In this document: positions 1 through 5,295 of the stretch, piece by piece
Layout: each line of letters opens with the position of its first letter
Position numbering within the stretch: position 1 is the first letter of the stretch
Assembly (NCBI GenBank): GCA_019090225.1
Contig: JAHRWI010000148.1
Coordinates: 1 to 7,472, forward strand
Source of the DNA: Porticoccaceae bacterium
GTDB lineage: Bacteria; Pseudomonadota; Gammaproteobacteria; Pseudomonadales; Porticoccaceae
Direction of reading: 5' to 3'
DNA length: 7,472 nt
The notes under the pieces: model-generated
The model's database searches: none
What the model was told of the DNA's origin: nothing
What the model saw: only the letters and a program-made list of their open reading frames with translations
Translations under genes and position numbers: made by a program

Positions 1-266
1 GCGATGGTGTTGCCAAACCAGCTATCCGGGAAAAAGCCACCTTCAGAGCCACCATACATAATGGTGTAACCCATAATCAGGTACATCACGCAAGACACCG
101 CATACAGCGCCACGTTTTTTGTCAGAATTTCAGTGGTATTTTTGGCTCGAACCAGTCCGGCTTCGAGCATGGTAAAACCGGCGGCCATCCACATCACCAG
201 TGCACCACACACCAGGAAATAGAAGGTATCCAGCGCGTACTTAATTTGAACGATATCGCTTTCCAT
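1..266 (-). CDS. amt: Ammonium transporter (Amt family), N-terminal part only
   Basis: This is the first 88 codons of an inner-membrane ammonium channel; the rest lies beyond the window's left edge. The protein begins MESDIVQIKYALDTFYFLV. It has a first membrane segment at about residues 12-34, leading into GFTMLEAGLVRAKN (30-43), the conserved end of TM1 in Amt proteins. A second hydrophobic stretch covers about residues 50-70. Unlike E. coli AmtB, no cleavable signal peptide precedes TM1, and the MLEAG wording fits the Amt branch that lacks one. The start is supported by AGAGGAA eight to nine bases upstream of the ATG. The gene lies 34 bases downstream of the PII gene on the same strand, the classic glnK-amt operon in which GlnK plugs the channel when nitrogen is plentiful. 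The family call is firm; the exact subfamily is not. Confidence 0.93.
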   Translation of the reverse strand, partial: MESDIVQIKYALDTFYFLVCGALVMWMAAGFTMLEAGLVRAKNTTEILTKNVALYAVSCVMYLIMGYTIMYGGSEGGFFPDSWFGNTI

Positions 267-300
267 TATTTATTCCTCTACAGTAAAAGTCAGTTAGCTA

Positions 301-639
301 TCAAACGGCGTCATCGCCAGTTTCACCGGTACGAATGCGTATCACTTCCTGTATATCCGCAATGAAAATCTTGCCATCACCGATTTTTCCGGTTTGTGCA
401 GCATTGACGATGGCCTCTACCGCACTGTCGGTCATGGCATCACTGACCCCGACTTCCACCTTTACCTTAGGCAGGAAATCAACCACATATTCAGCGCCCC
501 GATATAACTCCGTATGGCCTTTCTGACGTCCAAAACCTTTAACTTCCGTTACTGTCAGGCCCTGCACACCAACACTCGCCAGGGCCTCACGGACGTCATC
601 CAACTTGAACGGTTTAATAACCGCAGTAATCATTTTCAT
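301..639 (-). CDS. glnK: Nitrogen regulatory protein PII, GlnK type by context
   Basis: This is a complete 112-residue PII protein, the usual family length. It is a trimeric cytosolic sensor of 2-oxoglutarate, ATP/ADP and (by uridylylation) glutamine. Visible hallmarks are the T-loop with YRGAEY (46-51) carrying the uridylylation residue Y51, the nucleotide-binding TGKIGDGKIF (83-92), and the C-terminal R101/R103 in VIRIRTGE. Linkage to amt just downstream argues for GlnK, as do Met3 and Thr5 at the N-terminus. However, residue 54 is Asp (YVVDFLPK), as in E. coli GlnB, where E. coli GlnK has Asn. The paralogue name therefore rests mainly on context. A GGAGA ribosome-binding site lies about six bases before the ATG. 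Expression is probably from the -24/-12 promoter at 676-691 under NtrC control. Its expected roles are gating the Amt channel and modulating GlnE/NtrB. Confidence 0.95.
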   Translation of the reverse strand: MKMITAVIKPFKLDDVREALASVGVQGLTVTEVKGFGRQKGHTELYRGAEYVVDFLPKVKVEVGVSDAMTDSAVEAIVNAAQTGKIGDGKIFIADIQEVIRIRTGETGDDAV

Positions 640-675
640 TGTATTCTCCGATTTAAGATGTACTCGATACTAACC

Positions 676-691
676 AGCATGAAACATGCCA
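676..691 (-). promoter_or_regulatory. Sigma-54 (RpoN) -24/-12 promoter for glnK-amt
   Basis: Read on the minus strand the sequence is TGGCATGTTTCATGCT. The consensus TGGCACG-N4-TTGCW is matched except for C to T at the sixth position and T to A at the twelfth. The essential GG and GC dinucleotides are present with correct spacing. Transcription would begin near 666, giving a leader of about 27 bases before the glnK start. This agrees with the known sigma-54/NtrC control of glnK-amtB in proteobacteria. Confidence 0.78.
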
Positions 692-730
692 GTTTTTTAA
701 CTTGCGAAACCTAGTGATTTAAAACAGAAA

Positions 731-747
731 TGCACAGCTTTAGTGCG
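731..747. promoter_or_regulatory. Putative NtrC-binding dyad upstream of glnK
   Basis: The sequence is TGCAC-N7-GTGCG. The NtrC site is usually written as TGCAC(C/T)-N5-(A/G)GTGCA, so only the final base departs from the outer dyad. Its centre is about 73 bases upstream of the predicted sigma-54 start, closer than the usual -100 to -140 but workable for an enhancer-binding protein. Its position directly behind a -24/-12 promoter of a glnK-amt operon strengthens the call. The same intergenic region also serves divergent comM, but the site is about 250 bases from that start. Confidence 0.6.
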
Positions 748-789
748 CAAGGTAAATACTGCATTTAAATAGCGACCCAAATCAGGGCA

Positions 790-969
790 TTGAAGGTAAT
801 TACTGACGCCTATCAAGAAGTAAGCCGCTCGACCAAGTGGCTCAAAGTCATTGGCAACGCCTACTTCTCCATGCAGGGAACCCCTGTGGGCACAAGTATA
901 TTGGCGGGGCTATTTGTTAATACCGCTGTCACAGGTAAGATCAGATGGGGTAGTATTTGCTACCAATGA
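790..969 (+). other. glnK-comM intergenic stretch with a doubtful 59-codon open frame
   Basis: This stretch, the comM-proximal half of the glnK-comM gap, contains one open frame that could start at TTG 790 (59 aa) or ATG 871 (32 aa) and stops with TGA at 967-969. The predicted peptide has a moderately hydrophobic part (TSILAGLFVNTAVTG). I do not recognise it. There is no convincing ribosome-binding site before the TTG. It could be a leader peptide or decayed gene, or chance. A short perfect hairpin, CAGGG-AAC-CCCTG, sits at 874-886. I saw no clear sigma-70 promoter for comM here. Confidence 0.2.
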
Positions 970-993
970 GCACTGCACATCAGGGAAGACTGC

Positions 994-2490
994 ATGACTC
1001 TCGCCATCATCCATACCCGCGCGCAATCTGGTATCGACTCACCAGCTGTATCGGTAGAAGTTCACTTATCCAATGGACTGCCCAGCCTGAGCATGGTCGG
1101 CCTCCCAGAAACCGCGGTGAAAGAGAGCAGAGACCGCGTGCGAAGCGCTTTGCTCAATTCCCATTTCGACTTTCCTGCGCGTCGTATCACCATTAATCTC
1201 GCCCCCGCTGACTTGCCTAAAGAAGGCGGGCGCTTTGATCTGCCCATAGCCCTGGGCATCCTTGCCGCCTCAGGGCAACTACCTCAAGAATCATTGTCCC
1301 AGTACGAATTTATCGGTGAATTAGCGCTGTCTGGGGAAACGCGACCTGTGGATGGCATTCTGCCCACTTCCCTCGCCTGTGGGCAGCAGGGACGCAAGCT
1401 CATCGTGCCTGCTGCAAACGCCCGGGAAGGTGCGCTGGCTCGCGATACCAAAGTCTTCGGCGCAGGACATTTACTGGAAATATGTGCGCATTTACAAGGC
1501 ACTGAACTACTGGCTAGACAAGCCTTCGAGGCTCCAGACAATACCTTCGAAGGCCCGGATATAAGCGATATTATCGGTCAGCATCAGGCCAAAAGAGCGT
1601 TGGAGATAGCCGCAGCCGGCGCTCATAACCTGCTATTTAGCGGGCCGCCAGGTACCGGCAAAACCATGCTCGCCAGCCGCCTGCCGAGTTTGTTACCGGC
1701 TCTCGATGAAAAAACAGCCCTCGAAGTGGCCACCATCTATTCGGTAGCAGGTAACGGCCTGCGCCAGAACTTTTTTGAACGACCCTTTCGAGCACCACAC
1801 CACACTGCTTCCGCCGTGGCATTAGTTGGGGGCGGCAGCAATCCCAGACCCGGCGAAATATCCCTGGCACATCAAGGTGTGCTATTTCTCGATGAGTTGC
1901 CCGAATTCCCCCGCAGGGTTCTGGAGGTCTTGCGAGAACCCCTGGAGTCGGGAAAAATCATGATTTCCCGCGCACAAACCAGTGCCGAATATCCAGCAAG
2001 ATTTATGCTCGTCGCGGCCATGAATCCCTGCCCCTGCGGCTATCTTGGGAGTGCACGATGCCGCTGTACACCGGACAGGGTAAACCGCTATCGGGACAAA
2101 ATTTCAGGCCCGCTGCTTGATCGCATTGACCTCCAGGTGTCAGTGCCCCAGATACCTCGGGAACAGTTAACCAAGCCTCAATCCAGTAGCGCTGATGAGC
2201 CTGGCGACAATAGCGCTGCCCTTGCCACACGAGTAGCATCGGCCAGGCGTATTCAGATACAGCGTCAAGGCTGTGAAAACAGTCATCTCAGCGCTGTTCA
2301 GGTAAAACAAATCTGTGCTTTGACCGATAGCCAGGTAAGTTTAATGACCACTGCGATTGAACGCCTCGACCTTTCGGCGCGGGCCTATCATCGGGTTCTG
2401 AAGGTAGCGAGAAGTATTGCCGATCTCGACAGCAGCACAGCGATAGCAGATCATCATTTGACTGAGGCCCTGGGTTATCGACTACCGTAA
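994..2490 (+). CDS. comM: ComM/YifB AAA+ helicase (Mg-chelatase-like), natural transformation
   Basis: This is a full-length 498-residue ComM, typical for the family. In naturally competent gammaproteobacteria ComM is a hexameric helicase that drives branch migration of incoming single-stranded DNA during recombination; many non-competent bacteria also carry it. The N-terminal ChlI/Lon-S5-like domain (about 20-145) contains GLPETAVKESRDRVRSAL and INLAPADLPKEGGRFDLPIA. The AAA+ core (about 190-395) has Walker A GPPGTGKT (217-224), GVLFLDELPEF with Walker B D300/E301, MNPCPCGY with a cysteine cluster (C346, C348, C356, C358), and GPLLDRIDL with a likely arginine finger R377. The C-terminal domain ends with SARAYHRVLKVARSIADL (461-478), the sensor-2 region. 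All key residues are intact, so it should be active. AGGGAAG lies about five bases before the ATG. It is transcribed away from glnK and converges on hppA. Confidence 0.96.
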   Translation: MTLAIIHTRAQSGIDSPAVSVEVHLSNGLPSLSMVGLPETAVKESRDRVRSALLNSHFDFPARRITINLAPADLPKEGGRFDLPIALGILAASGQLPQESLSQYEFIGELALSGETRPVDGILPTSLACGQQGRKLIVPAANAREGALARDTKVFGAGHLLEICAHLQGTELLARQAFEAPDNTFEGPDISDIIGQHQAKRALEIAAAGAHNLLFSGPPGTGKTMLASRLPSLLPALDEKTALEVATIYSVAGNGLRQNFFERPFRAPHHTASAVALVGGGSNPRPGEISLAHQGVLFLDELPEFPRRVLEVLREPLESGKIMISRAQTSAEYPARFMLVAAMNPCPCGYLGSARCRCTPDRVNRYRDKISGPLLDRIDLQVSVPQIPREQLTKPQSSSADEPGDNSAALATRVASARRIQIQRQGCENSHLSAVQVKQICALTDSQVSLMTTAIERLDLSARAYHRVLKVARSIADLDSSTAIADHHLTEALGYRLP

Positions 2491-2495
2491 ACCCT

Positions 2496-2551
2496 AACCC
2501 TGTTACCCAAAAAGCCAGAAAACCAGTCCGCCAAAGAAACCCTGTCACCCA
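2496..2551. repeat. Imperfect 14-base direct repeat downstream of comM
   Basis: AACCCTGTTACCCA (2496-2509) recurs as AACCCTGTCACCCA (2538-2551), 13 of 14 bases identical and 42 bases apart. Each copy is followed by an A-rich run. It lies in the comM-hppA intergenic region just before the terminator. No function is apparent. It may reflect a small local duplication. Confidence 0.45.
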
Positions 2552-2587
2552 GAAAAAACTAAGGACGCAAGCGCGCCCTTAGTTTTG
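2552..2587. terminator. Shared Rho-independent terminator between convergent comM and hppA
   Basis: ACTAAGGACGC (2558-2568) and GCGCCCTTAGT (2573-2583) form an 11-bp stem around the loop AAGC, extended by flanking A/T pairs to about 14 bp. In the hppA-direction transcript the one non-Watson-Crick position is a G-U wobble, and the stem is followed by a run of six U. In the comM direction the same position is an A-C mismatch and the U run is four. The signal is therefore best tuned to stop hppA, but probably acts both ways. It starts 62 bases after the comM stop and ends six bases beyond the hppA stop. Confidence 0.88.
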
Positions 2588-2592
2588 TAGAG

Positions 2593-4593
2593 CTAGCTGG
2601 AACTCAGTAGCGGCGCAATCACCAAACTAACAATCGCCATAACGTTGATCAGAATATTCATTGATGGCCCAGAAGTATCCTTGAAGGGGTCACCCACGGT
2701 GTCGCCAACCACCACGGCAGTGTGAACATCCGAGCCTTTGCCGCCCAGGTTGCCTTTCTCAACATATTTTTTGGCGTTATCCCAGGCACCACCGGCATTG
2801 GCCATCATCAGCGCTAGCAACACACAACCCAGCAGGCCACCACCGAGCATGCCGCCCAAAGATTCTGCGCCCAAAGTAAAACCAACCACCACAGGTGCAA
2901 CAACAGCAATGGCACCCGGCAACAACATACGCCGTAAAGCTGCAGTGGTAGCTATATCGACACATCGCGCAGTATCCGGCTCGGCAGTGCCCTCTAGCAA
3001 ACCCGGGATTTCTCTAAACTGACGCCGAATCTCGTGGATCATCTCGAAAGCCGCATCACCCACCGCAGTCATGGTGATAGATGCTATCAGGAAAGGAATC
3101 GCGCCACCGATGAACAAGCCCACCAGCACCATGGGATCAGAAAGCTCAAGGCTAAAGTCAGGTTTATTAATGGAAACAGTTTCTACAAAGGCCGCAATAA
3201 TCGCCAATGCCGCCAACGCCGCCGCACCGATAGCAAAACCCTTACCAATGGCTGCTGTCGTATTACCCAGTTCATCAAGAGAATCTGTGATATCGCGGGT
3301 CTCCTTGCCCATACCACCCATTTCGGCAATGCCCCCGGCGTTATCCGCAACCGGGCCATAAGCGTCTATGGCCATGGTGATGCCAACGGTGGATAACATT
3401 CCCACAGCCGCGATACCTACCCCATAAAGACCCGCTTGCTGGGTTGAAAAGAAAATAATCGCACTAATAAATAGCACTGGCAGCACCACTGACTGCATAC
3501 CGACCGCCAAACCGGTAATCATGACCGTCGCAGGCCCAGTTTCCCCGGAGTTTGCAATTTTCTTAACCGGCACCCCGCCTGTGTAATATTCGGTGATCAA
3601 ACCAATAAGAATTCCGCCCACCGCACCACTGAGTACTGCAAACCAGACGCCGCGTTCGATGCCCATTCCGTCAATAAGGAAGTAAGCTGCGATAACAAAT
3701 AATACTGGCGCACCGATCGTTCCTGAGCGCAAGGCCTGACCTGGCTCGGAGCCAGAACGCGCCCGTACGATGATGATGCCTATAATCGAAGCGATCAAAC
3801 CAATAGAGGACAGAGCCAGAGGCAGGAACATCATTGCCGTTTGTGTCTCACTCGCCGTAAATGTCGCCGCAATCGCAATGGATGCGATCATTGCACCACA
3901 GTAGGACTCAAATATATCCGAACCCATACCAGCAACGTCACCCACGTTATCGCCAACATTGTCAGCAATAACCCCTGGGTTACGGGGATCATCTTCAGGG
4001 ATTCCTGCTTCGATTTTACCTACCAGGTCGGCACCAACGTCAGCGCTCTTGGTAAAAATACCCCCGCCAACCCGCGAAAATAATGCGACCACCGAGCCAC
4101 CCATACCAAAACCATGGATGGCATGAGCGGTGTGTGCATCTCCGCCAAAATAAAGATATAAACTCCCCAGACCAATTAAGCCCAGAGAGGCAACACAAAG
4201 GCCCATCACCGAACCACCGTAAAATGCGACCGCCAGAGCCGTTGCCGCACCTTCAGTATTGGCTGCCGTCGCTGTACGCACATTGGCCTTAGTAGCGGCA
4301 ATCATACCCAACCAGCCTGCGGTTGCAGAGCACAGGGCACCAATCAGAAAAGCTAAAGCAGTATTCGTTCCGAGAGGTGACATATATATCGCGACGAGTA
4401 CCGCAGCGGCAAACATGGCCAACATAGTGTACTCGCGGCGCATGAAAACCATCGCACCAAGGTGAATCTGGTCGCCAATTTTTGTAATCGCGTCTTCCCC
4501 AGGCGGGTAACGCATAACAAGCATGTAGATAAAAAACGCACACAGCAAACCAGCGCCGCCAAGAATCGGCGGTATTAGTTGGTAATCGATCAT
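2593..4593 (-). CDS. hppA: Membrane-bound ion-translocating pyrophosphatase, K+-dependent type
   Basis: This is a complete 666-residue membrane pyrophosphatase, a homodimer of about 16 membrane helices per subunit. It couples PPi hydrolysis to pumping H+ and/or Na+ out of the cytoplasm. Active-site motifs are intact: DVGADLVGKIE (185-195), the repeat-rich DNVGDNVGDVAGMGSD (211-226), and GDTVGDPFKDTSGP (630-643). GNTTAAIGKG (443-452) has Ala447 and Gly450 where K+-independent enzymes carry Lys and Thr, so K+ stimulation is expected. Glu229 (SDIFE) occupies the helix-6 position seen in Na+-PPases and several bacterial H+-PPases, so the pumped ion cannot be decided. GGGGG lies four bases before the ATG, a slightly tight ribosome-binding site. 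It is a single-gene unit, with its own promoter at 4701-4728, a long structured leader, and a terminator immediately after its stop. It would recover energy from biosynthetic PPi, useful under energy limitation. Confidence 0.96.
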   Translation of the reverse strand: MIDYQLIPPILGGAGLLCAFFIYMLVMRYPPGEDAITKIGDQIHLGAMVFMRREYTMLAMFAAAVLVAIYMSPLGTNTALAFLIGALCSATAGWLGMIAATKANVRTATAANTEGAATALAVAFYGGSVMGLCVASLGLIGLGSLYLYFGGDAHTAHAIHGFGMGGSVVALFSRVGGGIFTKSADVGADLVGKIEAGIPEDDPRNPGVIADNVGDNVGDVAGMGSDIFESYCGAMIASIAIAATFTASETQTAMMFLPLALSSIGLIASIIGIIIVRARSGSEPGQALRSGTIGAPVLFVIAAYFLIDGMGIERGVWFAVLSGAVGGILIGLITEYYTGGVPVKKIANSGETGPATVMITGLAVGMQSVVLPVLFISAIIFFSTQQAGLYGVGIAAVGMLSTVGITMAIDAYGPVADNAGGIAEMGGMGKETRDITDSLDELGNTTAAIGKGFAIGAAALAALAIIAAFVETVSINKPDFSLELSDPMVLVGLFIGGAIPFLIASITMTAVGDAAFEMIHEIRRQFREIPGLLEGTAEPDTARCVDIATTAALRRMLLPGAIAVVAPVVVGFTLGAESLGGMLGGGLLGCVLLALMMANAGGAWDNAKKYVEKGNLGGKGSDVHTAVVVGDTVGDPFKDTSGPSMNILINVMAIVSLVIAPLLSSS

Positions 4594-4649
4594 GAAACCC
4601 CCAGAATGTATTATGTTGGAAAATATTTTTAGTTATTGGTCTACCAACT

Positions 4650-4682
4650 TTGCCGGGGCGAAAGAATAATTCGTTCCGGCAA
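4650..4682. other. 13-bp hairpin in the hppA leader
   Basis: TTGCCGG (4650-4656) and CCGGCAA (4676-4682) are perfect complements. The inner GGCGAA/TTCGTT continues the stem around a seven-base AGAATAA loop. The plus-strand RNA pairs all 13 positions, with two G-U wobbles; the hppA-sense RNA has two A-C mismatches inside. No U run follows on either strand, so it is not a simple terminator. It sits between the predicted hppA transcription start and the ATG, so it could affect stability or translation. A second, smaller dyad, TTGGT-CT-ACCAA, follows at 4636-4647. Confidence 0.55.
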
Positions 4683-4687
4683 TACAA

Positions 4688-4740
4688 CTGACCAGGGAAC
4701 ATCATAGCTATAAATAGGGGATTATCAAAGCACTGGTCAG
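4688..4740. repeat. Perfect 8-base inverted repeat bracketing the hppA promoter
   Basis: CTGACCAG (4688-4695) and CTGGTCAG (4733-4740) are exact reverse complements, 37 bases apart, with half-site centres 45 bases (about four helical turns) apart. The -35 and -10 elements of the hppA promoter lie between them. This could be a pair of operator half-sites allowing DNA looping, or chance. A neighbouring hairpin GCCTGG-CATCAA-CCAGGC (4742-4759) lies just upstream of the promoter. No regulator is identifiable. Confidence 0.5.
4701..4728 (-). promoter_or_regulatory. Sigma-70-type promoter for hppA
   Basis: On the minus strand, TTGATA (4728-4723) and TATGAT (4706-4701) are separated by 16 bases. 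Each box matches its consensus at five of six positions. The predicted start is near 4694, giving a leader of about 100 bases that contains the hairpins at 4650-4682 and 4636-4647. The promoter lies in the gap between dodecin and hppA. I see no strong terminator after dodecin, so some read-through into hppA is also possible. Confidence 0.6.
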
Positions 4741-4864
4741 CGCCTGGCATCAACCAGGCAACATAAGCGCTCAGATGATAGTCCCTTAAGATAAACAAGC
4801 AATACTTCGAAAACGGCTTTAACATTCCGAGACTTAGCCGGAGGTAGTCGGCGACAAATAAGCC

Positions 4865-5074
4865 TTAGCGATCCAGGCGAAACCCTACTTTCAACGTTAC
4901 CTGCCAATGCTTAACCTTTCCATCAGCGATAAAGCCTCGACTTTCTATAACCTCATACCAGTGCAAATGGTCGAGTGTTTTAGAGGCCTCGGCTATGGCT
5001 GAGCTAATCGCATCGTCCGAACCCTTTGTAGAGCTTCCGGTTATTTCAATATGTTTGTAAGTATGACTTGGCAT
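4865..5074 (-). CDS. Dodecin, flavin-binding small protein
   Basis: This is a complete 69-residue dodecin, the normal size. Dodecins form hollow cytosolic dodecamers that bind pairs of flavins (FMN or lumichrome-type in bacteria), buffering free flavin and limiting photo-oxidative damage. The characteristic sequence is present: Y6-K-x-I-E-I near the start, GSS (13-15), DDAI (20-23), ASKTL (30-34), the flavin-stacking tryptophan W39, RG (46-47), and HWQVTLKVGFRLD (56-68) containing Q58, which pairs with the flavin ring in characterised members. The start is supported by GGGAG eight bases upstream; the earlier ATG at 5084-5082 is out of frame. It is monocistronic in appearance, with an RpoS-like -10 element at 5166-5176, consistent with a stationary-phase or stress role. 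Neighbouring genes do not suggest a pathway link. Confidence 0.94.
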   Translation of the reverse strand: MPSHTYKHIEITGSSTKGSDDAISSAIAEASKTLDHLHWYEVIESRGFIADGKVKHWQVTLKVGFRLDR

Positions 5075-5165
5075 GTTGACACTCCCATGTAAATTAGCTT
5101 ATCGCCCTAACACCATGCTTGATTCACCACTCTAATTCCGAGCGTTTTTTATCCAGGTGCCTGTC

Positions 5166-5176
5166 TTAAGTATAGC
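5166..5176 (-). promoter_or_regulatory. RpoS-type -10 element upstream of dodecin
   Basis: The minus strand reads GCTATACTTAA, an exact match to the extended sigma-S -10 consensus KCTAYRCTTAA. No good -35 box is found 16-18 bases upstream, which sigma-S tolerates better than sigma-70. An A/T-rich tract at 5201-5216 would lie roughly 40-55 bases before the start and could act as an UP element. The predicted start is near 5162, giving a leader of about 88 bases before the dodecin ATG. A vegetative sigma-70 promoter using TATACT is the main alternative. Confidence 0.55.
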
Positions 5177-5295
5177 CAATAAATGGTGACAGCTCTGACT
5201 TGAAAATAAAAAGTTACGACCAAAAACATACTCGATATATCTTCCGCACCGCGCCTCGCACGCTGGAAAGCACCAACACAAGCTGATACCCGTAC

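Noticed and set aside
760..776. Second NtrC-like site (TGCAT-N7-GCGAC)
   Set aside because: Only the left half resembles the consensus and the right half matches poorly, so it is too weak to annotate.
3034..3396. Plus-strand 120-aa frame inside hppA
   Set aside because: It is antisense to a well-conserved coding region, with no ribosome-binding site or recognisable domain.
4289..4825. Minus-strand 178-aa frame upstream of and overlapping hppA
   Set aside because: It covers the hppA promoter/leader and the first 300 bases of hppA out of frame. The peptide has no recognisable family and an odd, Cys/Trp-rich composition, as expected for a shadow frame.
4837..4852. Possible dodecin terminator (GCCG...CGGC)
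   Set aside because: The stem is only four base pairs with an eight-base loop and no following U run in the dodecin direction.
4594..4864. Known riboswitch (e.g. fluoride or cyclic-di-GMP) upstream of hppA
   Set aside because: I looked for the conserved cores of these classes and did not see them; only generic hairpins are present.
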